A DNA stretch of 64,000 bases, taken from CAG-217 sp963638105 (GTDB lineage: Bacteria; Bacillota; Clostridia; Oscillospirales; Acutalibacteraceae). Positions 30,959 through 38,615 of this stretch are shown piece after piece. The stretch covers positions 1 to 64,000 of the forward strand of contig CAVHPP010000007.1 of assembly GCA_963638105.1 (NCBI GenBank), written 5' to 3'. A program made the translations under genes and the position numbers. Positions within the stretch are counted from its first letter, which is position 1. Every line of letters starts with the position of its first letter. The notes under the pieces were generated by a model that was given only the letters and a program-made list of their open reading frames with translations, did no database searches and had not been told where the DNA came from.

Positions 30959-33223
30959 ATGCGACAAATCATCAACATAAACAAAGACTGGCGCTTTTCC
31001 AAAAAGCCCCAAAGTACCCCTACAACCCTGCCCACAGACTGGGCGTCGGTGGACCTACCCCACACCTGGAACGGCACAGACGGCCAAGACGGCGGCAACG
31101 ACTATTACAGAGGCAAGTGCGCCTACGCCAAGGTACTCACCGCCGATGAACTGGGCAGCGCCCCGGTGCATTACCTGCAATTCGACGGCGTGAACAGCAG
31201 CGCCGAGATCTACTGGAACGGCAAGCAGATTGCCAAGCACGACGGCGGCTACTCCACCTTCCGTGCCAAGCTGCCGGAAATTTTGCCGGAGAATCTGCTG
31301 GTGGTCTATGCAGATAACAGCCCCAATGAAACGGTATATCCCCAGGTGGCGGATTTCACCTTCTACGGCGGCATTTACCGGGATGTAACCGTGCTGGGCG
31401 TGGAAGAGAGCCACTTTGACCTGGACTACTACGGCGCTCCCGGCGTGCAAGTGGTGCCCACCATGCAAGGCAACCACGCCACGGTGGCTGCCACGGCGTA
31501 TGTGACTGCACCGGCAGGCTGCACCGTGCATTTTGCCATCACCGATATGGACGGCGACCCGGTGGCAGAAGCGGATGCGGACGCTGCCGATGCAAAAACG
31601 AACTTCAAAATCGAAAACGCCCACCTGTGGCACGGCACGGAGGACCCGTACCTGTATACCCTGACGGTCACTTTGCTGCAAAACGGCAAAGCGGTAGACG
31701 AAATTGCCACCCGCTTTGGCTGCCGCAGCTTTGCTATTGATCCGCAAAAGGGCTTTATCTTAAACGGCAAACCCTATCCCCTGCGCGGCGTATCCCGCCA
31801 CCAGGATCGGCCGGGGATCGGCAACGCCCTCACCGCCAAGGAGCACACGGAGGATATGGATCTGATCTGCGAGCTGGGCGCCAACACCATTCGCCTGGCC
31901 CATTACCAGCACAGCCAGACCTTTTATGACCTGTGCGACGAGCGAGGTATGGTAGTCTGGGCAGAAATCCCTTATATCTCCCGTCACATGCCCGGGGGCA
32001 AGGCCAACACCATCAGCCAAATGACGGAGCTGATCTGCCAAAACAGCAATCACCCCAGCATTGTGGTGTGGGGTCTGTCTAACGAAATCACCATGAACGG
32101 CGCGTCGGATCCCTCCCTTTTGGAGAACCACCGGGCGCTGAACGACCTGGTGCATAAAATGGATCCCACTCGCCCCACAACCGTAGCGGTGCTGAGTATG
32201 TGCGATCCCGGAGAGGACTATGTACAGATCGCCGATGTGCTGTCCTACAACCACTACTTTGGCTGGTACGGCGGCAAAACCGAGATGTACGGCCCCTGGT
32301 TTGACAAATTCCACAAGAAGTACCCGGATCGGGCGGTAGGCATGAGCGAGTACGGCTGCGAGGCGCTGAACTGGCACACCTCTGACCCCCAGCAGGGTGA
32401 CTACACCGAGGAGTACCAGGCCAAGTATCACGAGGATGTAATCCGCCAAATCGCCGTGCGCCCCTGGATGTGGTCCACCCATGTGTGGAATATGTTTGAC
32501 TTTGCCGCAGATGCCCGCAGCGAGGGCGGCGAGAACGGTATGAACCACAAGGGCTTGGTAACCTTTGACCGGCAGTATAAGAAAGACGCGTTCTATGCCT
32601 ACAAGGCTTGGCTGTCCAAGGAGCCGTTCGTCCACATTTGCGGCAAGCGGTATGTGGACCGCACCGAGGATGTGACCAAGGTCACCGTCTACACCAACCA
32701 GCCCCAGGTAGAGCTGTTTGCCAACGGCAAGAGCCTGGGCGTGCAGCAAAAGGGCGAATATCCGTTTTTCTACTTTGATGTGCCAAACAGCGGCGAGACG
32801 ACCCTGACCGCCAAGGCCGGGGACTGCACGGACGAGAGTCACCTGCGCCATGTGAATGAGCCCAACCGGGACTATGTGCTCCAAGAGGAGGGCGCCGTCA
32901 TCAACTGGTTTGAGATCGAGACCCCGCCCGGCTATATGAGCATTAACGACACCATCGGCGATATTTTGGCCACCACCCGGGGCAAACTGCTGGCCCTGCG
33001 GATCGTGCAAATGGTGCGGGCCAATATGAAGAAGAACAAGGGCGGCTCCACCGGCGGCATGGCAGATATGGCCAAGGGCATGAAAATCAACAAGAGCTTG
33101 ATTGACATGGGCAAGGGCTTCACCGTCAAGCGCGTATGCATGATGGCCGGCGGCCTGTTTACCAAGGAGCAAATTCTGGAGATCAACGCCAAGCTGAATA
33201 AAATCAAGAAAAAGCAAAAGTAA
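30959..33223 (+). CDS. Glycoside hydrolase family 2 (beta-galactosidase-like)
   Basis: A 754-residue enzyme without signal peptide. The sugar-binding domain (1-170) has DLPHTWNGTDG and FYGGIYRDV. After the immunoglobulin-like domain, the TIM barrel (about 265-560) shows the acid/base Glu in VWGLSNEIT and the nucleophile Glu in MSEYGCEA. A C-terminal extension of about 100 residues (from about 655) is Lys/Met/Gly-rich and unlike ordinary GH2 domains. Nineteen bases after the transporter gene, it presumably hydrolyses the imported glycoside. Beta-galactosidase is the best guess; beta-glucuronidase is less likely because the NxK motif is not seen. Confidence 0.88.
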   Translation: MRQIININKDWRFSKKPQSTPTTLPTDWASVDLPHTWNGTDGQDGGNDYYRGKCAYAKVLTADELGSAPVHYLQFDGVNSSAEIYWNGKQIAKHDGGYSTFRAKLPEILPENLLVVYADNSPNETVYPQVADFTFYGGIYRDVTVLGVEESHFDLDYYGAPGVQVVPTMQGNHATVAATAYVTAPAGCTVHFAITDMDGDPVAEADADAADAKTNFKIENAHLWHGTEDPYLYTLTVTLLQNGKAVDEIATRFGCRSFAIDPQKGFILNGKPYPLRGVSRHQDRPGIGNALTAKEHTEDMDLICELGANTIRLAHYQHSQTFYDLCDERGMVVWAEIPYISRHMPGGKANTISQMTELICQNSNHPSIVVWGLSNEITMNGASDPSLLENHRALNDLVHKMDPTRPTTVAVLSMCDPGEDYVQIADVLSYNHYFGWYGGKTEMYGPWFDKFHKKYPDRAVGMSEYGCEALNWHTSDPQQGDYTEEYQAKYHEDVIRQIAVRPWMWSTHVWNMFDFAADARSEGGENGMNHKGLVTFDRQYKKDAFYAYKAWLSKEPFVHICGKRYVDRTEDVTKVTVYTNQPQVELFANGKSLGVQQKGEYPFFYFDVPNSGETTLTAKAGDCTDESHLRHVNEPNRDYVLQEEGAVINWFEIETPPGYMSINDTIGDILATTRGKLLALRIVQMVRANMKKNKGGSTGGMADMAKGMKINKSLIDMGKGFTVKRVCMMAGGLFTKEQILEINAKLNKIKKKQK

Positions 33224-33234
33224 TTTTGCCACCC

Positions 33235-33269
33235 ACTTCCCTTGCAAAGCCCTGCGAGGGAAGTTTTTT
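33235..33269 (+). terminator. Terminator of the transporter-GH2 operon
   Basis: ACTTCCCTTGCA pairs with TGCGAGGGAAGT (one wobble) and is followed by six T. Confidence 0.88.
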
Positions 33270-33330
33270 GCTCCGCACCCGGCAGCGGATCGCCGCGGCG
33301 GAATTGGCACGATAAATTTTAATTTACCCC

Positions 33331-33359
33331 TTGCCCTGCCGCCCCCTGCGTGGTATAAT
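33331..33359 (+). promoter_or_regulatory. Promoter of tRNA-Ala
   Basis: TTGCCC (33331-33336), 17 bp, TATAAT (33354-33359), twelve bases before the tRNA. Confidence 0.8.
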
Positions 33360-33370
33360 AATAGCCACAC

Positions 33371-33446
33371 GGGCGCGTAGCTCAGTTGGGAGAGTGCTGC
33401 ATTCGCATTGCAGAGGTCGAGGGTTCGACTCCCTTCGTGTCCACCA
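33371..33446 (+). tRNA. tRNA-Ala (anticodon CGC)
   Basis: A 76-nt cloverleaf with encoded CCA. The anticodon loop TTCGCAT gives CGC, reading GCG. The acceptor pairs GGGCGCG with CGTGTCC and includes the G3-U70 wobble that identifies alanine tRNAs. Confidence 0.97.
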
Positions 33447-33476
33447 AAAGCCGATTTCTTTTGAGATCGGCTTTTT
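33447..33476 (+). terminator. Terminator after tRNA-Ala
   Basis: AAAGCCGAT and ATCGGCTTT pair with a T-run following. Confidence 0.82.
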
Positions 33477-33482
33477 TCTTTT

Positions 33483-33532
33483 GCCCGCACCGGCCCGCAT
33501 TTTTTATTATCCGTAATACCGCCGCAATGTAC
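33483..33532 (+). repeat. 50 bp direct repeat, left copy
   Basis: It matches 35160-35209 at 47 of 50 positions, in the same orientation. It begins GCCCGCACCGGCCCGCATTT and ends GCCGCAATGTAC. The pair encloses the secreted protein and DUF2089 genes. Confidence 0.85.
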
Positions 33533-33560
33533 CATATCGCGTAAACCCGGCGGGCAAAGC

Positions 33561-33597
33561 AAAAATCCCCCGTGCCGTTTTAAGGCATCGGGGGATT
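33561..33597 (-). terminator. Terminator of the DUF2089/secreted protein operon
   Basis: On the reverse strand AATCCCCCGATGCC pairs with GGCACGGGGGATT (one mismatch) and five T follow. Confidence 0.8.
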
Positions 33598-33617
33598 GGC
33601 ATCCGTGGCAATATTTT

Positions 33618-34259
33618 CTATGGTATGCTTGGATACCGGATCAACTGCTTAAGGGTCAGGTTTTCTGCAAAGGATTTGGTTCGGTCGATTTGATCCAGGT
33701 TAAATTGAATATCAAAGCGGGTGCTTGCCTGTGCACCGTCATAGACAATATAAGAGATGGACAAAATTTCATTTGTCCATTGAAAAATATCGCCAGCCGC
33801 AGAAAAGTCATACTTCAAAAGGTCGTTGTAAATCTTTTGGGTGATCTTAAAAGCGGTTTCCGGCAATGCGCCCACATCTTTTTGCTGTGCCCGACACTCG
33901 ATATTAAAATAGGGTGTTTGCAAGCGGGAAATCCGAGTAACGGTATAGCCCGCAGGCTCAACATATTTTCGAACCGTATTCTCTACCACATGATAATAAG
34001 TGTCAGAACTGACATCTAGGGTGGCTCTTTTTTGGGCGGTTGTATGTTTGGTTTGCTCCCGGCTGGTGGTTTCTCTATACGAGACCTGTGCACAGACTGC
34101 AGTTATTGTGCGTTCTGCTTGCACCATATGGGTTGTTGTGCATTCTGTTTGTGTTATATGCGTTGTGGGCGTACCGCGGGGCACAAACGGACAAGTGAGC
34201 GCAAGTAAGCAGGCGGCTGCGATAGCCATTGCATGAGCAGCGTTGCTCATAAATGGCAT
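33618..34259 (-). CDS. Secreted or membrane-anchored protein of unknown function
   Basis: A 213-residue protein with no recognised family. Residues 5-27 form a hydrophobic export signal or anchor (AHAMAIAAACLLALTCPFVP). Residues about 28-75 are Thr-rich and contain two copies of a ten-residue unit (THITQTECTT, THMVQAERTI). A mixed alpha/beta domain follows (about 80-213) with SSDTYYHVVENTVRKYVEPA. The start overlaps the DUF2089 gene's end by 13 bases, so expression is coupled. GC content appears lower than in neighbouring genes. The partnership suggests that the regulator senses or controls this exported protein; this is inference. Confidence 0.7.
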   Translation of the reverse strand: MPFMSNAAHAMAIAAACLLALTCPFVPRGTPTTHITQTECTTTHMVQAERTITAVCAQVSYRETTSREQTKHTTAQKRATLDVSSDTYYHVVENTVRKYVEPAGYTVTRISRLQTPYFNIECRAQQKDVGALPETAFKITQKIYNDLLKYDFSAAGDIFQWTNEILSISYIVYDGAQASTRFDIQFNLDQIDRTKSFAENLTLKQLIRYPSIP

Positions 34260-35017
34260 TTTTCCAAATATGCCGGCGTAAGGGTTAAATACCCGCGCTG
34301 GTTGGTCGCTATCCCTGCCCAGTCCAACACGGCGGCCAGGACAAATACCGGGTCATAGGTGGACTCGCCATACTGCTTGCGAAAATACTTTACGGCAATG
34401 GCGCCCATTACTGTATCTTCGGTGCATTTGCCATAGCCCACCTTGTCCGCTTTGCCATGACCGTTGCCTTTAGGCGCAGTATAGTTTTTGCTATTTAGCA
34501 GCAGTTGGACAATGGTGTCAAACACCGTATATTCCATTGAGAATGTTTTTTGACTGAGTTTGTCGCTGACAAAGGTTTTGCCATCCGGGTCAGCAATAAT
34601 TTGACAGGGCTTTCCGTCCAGCAGCGGTGTTGTCACCGCACCGCCCGCTGCAAACAGCTTGTACCGCACGATCTCAGACGGAATATTGCTGTCTTGGTGA
34701 ACAGGACCGAATGCCGCCGGGTCTAAATGCACAGGTTCCGGCTGGTTTTTTTCAGTCAGGTCTAAGGCGTTCAACAGTTGATCCAGCCGTCGCTTGACCG
34801 TGGGATAGGAAATACCCAGTTCTTCACCTACCGCCTTAATATTGCCCTGATTTTTTAAGAAGCAATCTAAAAATGCGCACAGCGGTGCAGACAGTGTATC
34901 GTACCGCGACAGCGGTTGAGTCACCGGAAACTCCGCCTTGCAATTTTCACAAGCCACTTTTGCCGTATAGAGCGCACCGCCGCAAGCGGGGCATTTGTCA
35001 AACTGTAATGTATTCAT
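34247..35017 (-). CDS. DUF2089-type zinc-ribbon/HTH regulator with extra C-terminal domain
   Basis: A 256-residue protein. Residues 8-29 form a zinc ribbon (CPACGG and CENC), followed by a helix-turn-helix (about 45-85, GNIKAVGEELGISYPTVKRR), together the DUF2089 arrangement. The remaining 150 residues are not part of ordinary DUF2089 proteins (about 110 residues) and are not recognised; they include NGHGKADKVGYGKCTEDTVM. The start is ATG 35017 with AAAGGGG upstream. It is first in a two-gene operon with the exported protein. It could be an autoregulator; the effector is unknown. Confidence 0.75.
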   Translation of the reverse strand: MNTLQFDKCPACGGALYTAKVACENCKAEFPVTQPLSRYDTLSAPLCAFLDCFLKNQGNIKAVGEELGISYPTVKRRLDQLLNALDLTEKNQPEPVHLDPAAFGPVHQDSNIPSEIVRYKLFAAGGAVTTPLLDGKPCQIIADPDGKTFVSDKLSQKTFSMEYTVFDTIVQLLLNSKNYTAPKGNGHGKADKVGYGKCTEDTVMGAIAVKYFRKQYGESTYDPVFVLAAVLDWAGIATNQRGYLTLTPAYLEKCHL

Positions 35018-35039
35018 ATCATTTTCCCCTTTCAAGTAG

Positions 35040-35068
35040 AATATAGCATAATATTTACGCCTTGTCAA
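35040..35068 (-). promoter_or_regulatory. Promoter of the DUF2089/secreted protein operon
   Basis: Reverse-strand TTGACA (35068-35063) and TATATT (35045-35040), exactly 17 bp apart, in very AT-rich sequence. AT-rich near-palindromic sequence (AATATATTATATT) lies just upstream. Confidence 0.88.
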
Positions 35069-35148
35069 TATAATATATTAAAAATATTTATGTCTTAATA
35101 CAAGAGCCAAAAGTCCAGACCGGCGGGCGGCAGAACAGTAACTGCTTT

Positions 35149-35175
35149 GTAGGGTCGGTGCCCGCAGCGGCCCGC
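35149..35175 (+). repeat. Diverged repeat R4 copy
   Basis: GTAGGGTCGGTGCCCGCAGC then GGCCCGC; its end overlaps the right copy of the 50 bp direct repeat. Confidence 0.5.
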
Positions 35176-35209
35176 ATTTTTTATTATCCGGAATACTGCC
35201 GCAATGTAC
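35160..35209 (+). repeat. 50 bp direct repeat, right copy
   Basis: Same orientation as 33483-33532, differing at three positions (8th, 32nd and 38th bases). Confidence 0.85.
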
Positions 35210-35222
35210 GAAACGCAGGGGC

Positions 35223-35251
35223 TTGCAATTTTGCTCCGTTTTGTGTACCAT
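35223..35251 (+). promoter_or_regulatory. Likely promoter of the 188-residue protein gene
   Basis: TTGCAA (35223-35228), 17 bp, TACCAT (35246-35251), 14 bases after the direct repeat. Confidence 0.5.
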
Positions 35252-35301
35252 GGTAGCAGAGAAACTGTACCAATTTGCAGCAAAGGAGATAGGAGAGGCC
35301 T

Positions 35302-35868
35302 ATGCGCACGGTGAAAAATGCATACACGCCCCCGCAGCGGCGCTCCCCTTGGGAAAAGCTGCGCTACAAGCTGGCGGTGCGGCGCAAAGGCGGCCCGGTC
35401 TGGGCGCGCATTGGGGACACCCGGCAAATGGTCCGCCGCTATCCCGGGCACAACAGCCGTCTGGCTTTTGTGCAGGCAGTGCTGGCCTACGGTTGCTCCT
35501 CTTATCTGGCGGAACGACTGCTGAATCCTCGCCGCCGGGAGGAAGTCCGCTTTGCAGCACCCTACTGCCCGGCACCCGGTGATCGGCTGTACCACTGGAC
35601 GATACTGGACAATATGGCCGATATTCGCGCCCACGGGCTGCGCCCGGCCAACCGAAGCGGCTATGTATACATCACCGACGACCCGGACTACCTCGCAAAC
35701 AGCAGCTATTTTTACTGGAAGGTGGGCCGTATCGGGCAAGACGCCACCTTTGTGCTGCTGGAAATTGACGCCTGTGCTTTGGCCCGGACCCAACCCATTA
35801 TGCGGGTGCTGGAGCACCACGAATTTGCCGTGTCTGCCGTGCCGCCGGAATATCTGACGACGGTATAG
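35302..35868 (+). CDS. Orphan protein, possible ADP-ribosyltransferase/KptA-like fold
   Basis: A 188-residue soluble protein. The first 85 residues are basic and unrecognised. The second half reads DRLYHWTILDNMADIRAHGL (about 94-113), then SGYVYITDDPDYLA, a core strand pair (ATFVLLEID) and EHHEFAVSAVPPEYL. The His after a first strand, the V-Y-I-T strand and the late Glu followed by V-P-P-E-Y resemble the ADP-ribosyltransferase fold of DarT and RNA 2'-phosphotransferases. I judge this from pattern only. GGAGAGG precedes ATG 35302. No antitoxin-like gene adjoins it. Confidence 0.55.
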   Translation: MRTVKNAYTPPQRRSPWEKLRYKLAVRRKGGPVWARIGDTRQMVRRYPGHNSRLAFVQAVLAYGCSSYLAERLLNPRRREEVRFAAPYCPAPGDRLYHWTILDNMADIRAHGLRPANRSGYVYITDDPDYLANSSYFYWKVGRIGQDATFVLLEIDACALARTQPIMRVLEHHEFAVSAVPPEYLTTV

Positions 35869-35913
35869 GTGCCGCACCATTTGCCGCCGAAAGCAGACAA
35901 GAACAACAAAATA

Positions 35914-35942
35914 TTGACAGCGGCACAGGGAAATGCTACAAT
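35914..35942 (+). promoter_or_regulatory. Promoter of the metallophosphoesterase-GtrA operon
   Basis: TTGACA (35914-35919), 17 bp, TACAAT (35937-35942). Initiation near 35949 would be six bases before the hairpin. Confidence 0.88.
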
Positions 35943-35954
35943 GAAAACAAACGG

Positions 35955-36001
35955 GGACGCAACGGAGCTGACTTACAAGCATTCCGTCGCGTCCTCTTTT
36001 T
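35955..36001 (+). terminator. Terminator-like hairpin in the operon leader
   Basis: GGACGCAACGGA pairs with TCCGTCGCGTCC (one mismatch) around a 16-base loop; TCTTTTT follows. It lies between promoter and start codon, like the hairpin at 3355-3382. Confidence 0.65.
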
Positions 36002-36035
36002 GGATCAAAAATCATTGACCGTAGGGGGAAATGCG

Positions 36036-37160
36036 ATGCAATTCAAATCGGACGGCACCTTAAAGATCATGCAAATCACCGATATGCAAGAGATCCCGGC
36101 CATCTCGCCGGACACGCTGGCGCTGCTGGACGCGGCGGTAGAGGCAGAGCACCCGGACCTGGTCATCTACACCGGCGACCAAATCAAGGGCTACGGCGTG
36201 ACCTATAAGGGCAAGACCAAAAAAGAGCTGGAGGCCGCTGTGGCCAAAACCATTACTGCCCTGCTGGAGCCGGTGACCCGGCGCCACATTCCCTTTGCCG
36301 TTACCTTTGGCAACCACGATCGGCAGGTGGGCATCAGCAACGCGGACCAATTTAACGACATTTACAAATCCCTGCCCGGCTGTATCGGAGAGCAGGCGGA
36401 GGGCATTCCCGGCGGCGGCACCTATGCCGTTCCCCTGACCGCCTCTGACGGCTCCGGGCGCACGGTGATGAACCTGTACCTGTTTGACACCGGCACAGAC
36501 GCCAAGGGCGGCGGGTACGAGGCCTTTGATCCCGCCATCATTGACTGGTATCGCAAGACCCGGGACGCACTGAAGGCAGAAACCGGCCACTATGTGCCCT
36601 CTTTGGTATTCCAGCACATTCCCATGCCGGAGTATTACCATGTGCTGCGACGGGTGAAAAAAAGCGAGAAAGGCGCCATCCAAGCCTTCCGCACCCATAA
36701 AAACGAATTCTACAAGCTGGGCGACACCTGCCGTCCCGGCGATATGCTGGAGGAGCCGCCCTCCATTCCGGATATCAACAACGGCGAGTTTGACGCCCTG
36801 CACGAAAAGGGCGACATTCTGGGCGTGTATGTAGGCCACGACCACAAAAACAGCTTTGTGGGCCGGTACAAGGATATGGACCTGGGCTTTACCCAGTCCG
36901 CCGGCTTTAATGTGTACGGCAACCGCACCAAGCGGGGCGTGCGCTGCTTTGTTCTCCATGAGGACGACCCCACCCATTACGACACCTACACCCGCACCTA
37001 TGAAGAACTAGTGGGCACCAAGGTGCACCGCCCGGTGTTTGATTACCTGTCCAGCAAGGCCCCGGCCACCATGGACGCGGCCATTCCCATGATCGTAAAG
37101 ACCGTGGTGGGACTGGCGGTAATCGTCGCCCTGATCATTCTACTGGCAAAACTGCTGTAA
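36036..37160 (+). CDS. Calcineurin-like metallophosphoesterase with C-terminal membrane anchor
   Basis: A 374-residue protein of the ICC/purple acid phosphatase-like class. Metal-binding motifs are IMQITDMQE (about 11-19, with the first Asp of the ITD motif; the usual DxH is changed to DMQ), YTGDQIKG, FGNHDRQVG and GVYVGHDHKN. A single membrane helix closes the chain (about 350-372). No signal peptide is visible, so the catalytic part should face the cytoplasm. ATG 36036 is chosen for the GGGGGAA eight bases upstream, over TTG 36000. The substrate is unknown; linkage to GtrA-like proteins hints at lipid-linked or cell-envelope glycans. Confidence 0.85.
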   Translation: MQFKSDGTLKIMQITDMQEIPAISPDTLALLDAAVEAEHPDLVIYTGDQIKGYGVTYKGKTKKELEAAVAKTITALLEPVTRRHIPFAVTFGNHDRQVGISNADQFNDIYKSLPGCIGEQAEGIPGGGTYAVPLTASDGSGRTVMNLYLFDTGTDAKGGGYEAFDPAIIDWYRKTRDALKAETGHYVPSLVFQHIPMPEYYHVLRRVKKSEKGAIQAFRTHKNEFYKLGDTCRPGDMLEEPPSIPDINNGEFDALHEKGDILGVYVGHDHKNSFVGRYKDMDLGFTQSAGFNVYGNRTKRGVRCFVLHEDDPTHYDTYTRTYEELVGTKVHRPVFDYLSSKAPATMDAAIPMIVKTVVGLAVIVALIILLAKLL

Positions 37161-37172
37161 CGGAGGACCATT

Positions 37173-37718
37173 ATGAGCGAAAAGAAAAAAGACAACGCCT
37201 TCGTCCGCTGGACGGAGAAGCACGCAGAAATCTGGAAATTCATCAAATTTTCCATTGCCGGCGGCGGCTCCTCTGCCGTAGAGTTGGTGGTACACATGGT
37301 ACTGCTGGCAACGGTGTTTAAGCCTTTTTTGGATCAGCCCATCACCAACGACGCGCTGAATATGATCGGCATTGAGTCCAAGGGCTATCTGTACACCTAC
37401 CTGATCTCCACCACCGTGGGCTACGGCATTGCCTTTATCCTGAACCGAAAGATCACCTTTAAGGCGGATGTGAATCCCACGCTCAGTATGATCCTTTATG
37501 CCATTATGGTGGTATTTACCATCTTTGCCAACGGCTGGATCGGCTCTGCTATGACCACCTTTGCCCAGGGACACAACCTAACCGGCGGCTTTTGGGACAT
37601 GGTTATTAAGCTGATCGGTATGGCGATCCCCACGCTGTGGACCTATCCCTGCAACCGCTTTATCATTCACCGCAAGAAGAAACCCCAGACCCCCGCAGCA
37701 GAGAAAGAAGAAGCATAA
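37173..37718 (+). CDS. GtrA-like membrane protein
   Basis: A 181-residue protein with four membrane helices. KFIKFSIAGGGSSAVELVVH starts helix 1, and GYGIAFILNRKITF after helix 2 is the GtrA signature. GtrA proteins are thought to flip or present lipid-linked sugars for surface polysaccharide. GGAGGA precedes ATG 37173, 12 bases after the phosphoesterase. It is followed by a paralogue. Confidence 0.82.
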   Translation: MSEKKKDNAFVRWTEKHAEIWKFIKFSIAGGGSSAVELVVHMVLLATVFKPFLDQPITNDALNMIGIESKGYLYTYLISTTVGYGIAFILNRKITFKADVNPTLSMILYAIMVVFTIFANGWIGSAMTTFAQGHNLTGGFWDMVIKLIGMAIPTLWTYPCNRFIIHRKKKPQTPAAEKEEA

Positions 37719-37721
37719 TTT

Positions 37722-38240
37722 ATGAGCAATACCACTGAAAAAAAAGAAAAGCAGAACTTTGGTCAATTTATCAAATTTGCCTTGTTCTCCGCCTCCGCCG
37801 GCATTATTCAGGTGCTGAGCTTTACCCTCCTGAGCGAGGTGGTCGTCAAGCTGCCTGCCATGCAAAGCGCCATGGAGAGCAACGCTACCTTTGCCAAGAT
37901 CATGCAAAATGAGTACGGCCCCATATACCTGATCGCCCTGATCCTGTCTGTGGTATGGAACTTCACCTTTAACCGCAAATTCACCTTTAAATCTGCCGCC
38001 AATGTGCCGGTGGCCATGCTAAAGGTCTTTGCCTTTTACCTGGTGTTTACCCCCATCTCCACCCTGCTGGGCAATTACTTTACCGCCAAGTTTGCGGATG
38101 TGAGCGCCATCAACTACATTGTGCTGGGGCTGACTATGGCCACCAATATGATCACGGAATTCCTCTATGACAAATTCGTGGTGTTCCGCGGCCAGGAGAA
38201 TACCGCCGTCAACAAAAAGAACAAGGAAAAAGCACAATAA
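37722..38240 (+). CDS. GtrA-like membrane protein, second copy
   Basis: A 172-residue paralogue of the preceding protein with the same plan: KFALFSASAGIIQVLSFTLL, then SVVWNFTFNRKFTFKS (signature) and two further helices, ending in a Lys-rich tail. The start codon comes three bases after the previous stop. The two could form a heterodimer. No glycosyltransferase is adjacent. Confidence 0.82.
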   Translation: MSNTTEKKEKQNFGQFIKFALFSASAGIIQVLSFTLLSEVVVKLPAMQSAMESNATFAKIMQNEYGPIYLIALILSVVWNFTFNRKFTFKSAANVPVAMLKVFAFYLVFTPISTLLGNYFTAKFADVSAINYIVLGLTMATNMITEFLYDKFVVFRGQENTAVNKKNKEKAQ

Positions 38241-38262
38241 AATCGCCAAAAAAGCAAAACAA

Positions 38263-38295
38263 AGCGACTGCGCAAAAAGCGCAGTCGCTGTTTTT
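38263..38295 (+). terminator. Terminator after the GtrA pair
   Basis: AGCGACTGCGC and GCGCAGTCGCT pair perfectly over 11 bp, loop AAAAA, then GTTTTT. Confidence 0.9.
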
Positions 38296-38305
38296 ATGTT
38301 CCGTA

Positions 38306-38614
38306 TCAGTCCAGCATTTGCAAAATCTCTTCCTTAGAGCGAACGCCCACGGCGCTGTTGACCGTGCGGCCGTCCCGGATCACCAACAAAGTGGGAATGC
38401 TGGCAATGCCAAAGGCCTGGGCCAGCTCCGGCTGCTCGTCCACATTCACCTTGCCCACCTTGGCGCCGGTGACCTCCTGGCCGATCTCATCCACAATAGG
38501 CGACACCATCCGGCAGGGGCCGCACCAGGTGGCCCAAAAATCCAGCAGCACCGGGCACCCGGCCTGCATCACTTCTTCCTGAAAATTCTCTTTTGTAACG
38601 GTTATAACGGCCAT
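38306..38614 (-). CDS. trxA: Thioredoxin
   Basis: A 102-residue thioredoxin with the active-site WCGPC (Cys31, Cys34), the preceding VLLDFWAT strand and the cis-Pro loop IPTLLVIRDG. GAGGAGG lies before ATG 38614, overlapping the end of the upstream gene. It directly follows a ferredoxin-thioredoxin-reductase-like gene, which suggests reduction by ferredoxin rather than NADPH. Confidence 0.96.
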   Translation of the reverse strand: MAVITVTKENFQEEVMQAGCPVLLDFWATWCGPCRMVSPIVDEIGQEVTGAKVGKVNVDEQPELAQAFGIASIPTLLVIRDGRTVNSAVGVRSKEEILQMLD

Positions 38615-38615
38615 T

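Noticed and set aside
33371..35209. Integrative element with att sites in tRNA-Ala
   Set aside because: The direct repeats do not include any tRNA sequence and no integrase gene is found; only the cassette idea is kept.
35302..35868. Toxin-antitoxin pair of DarTG type
   Set aside because: No macrodomain or other antitoxin-like gene lies next to it.
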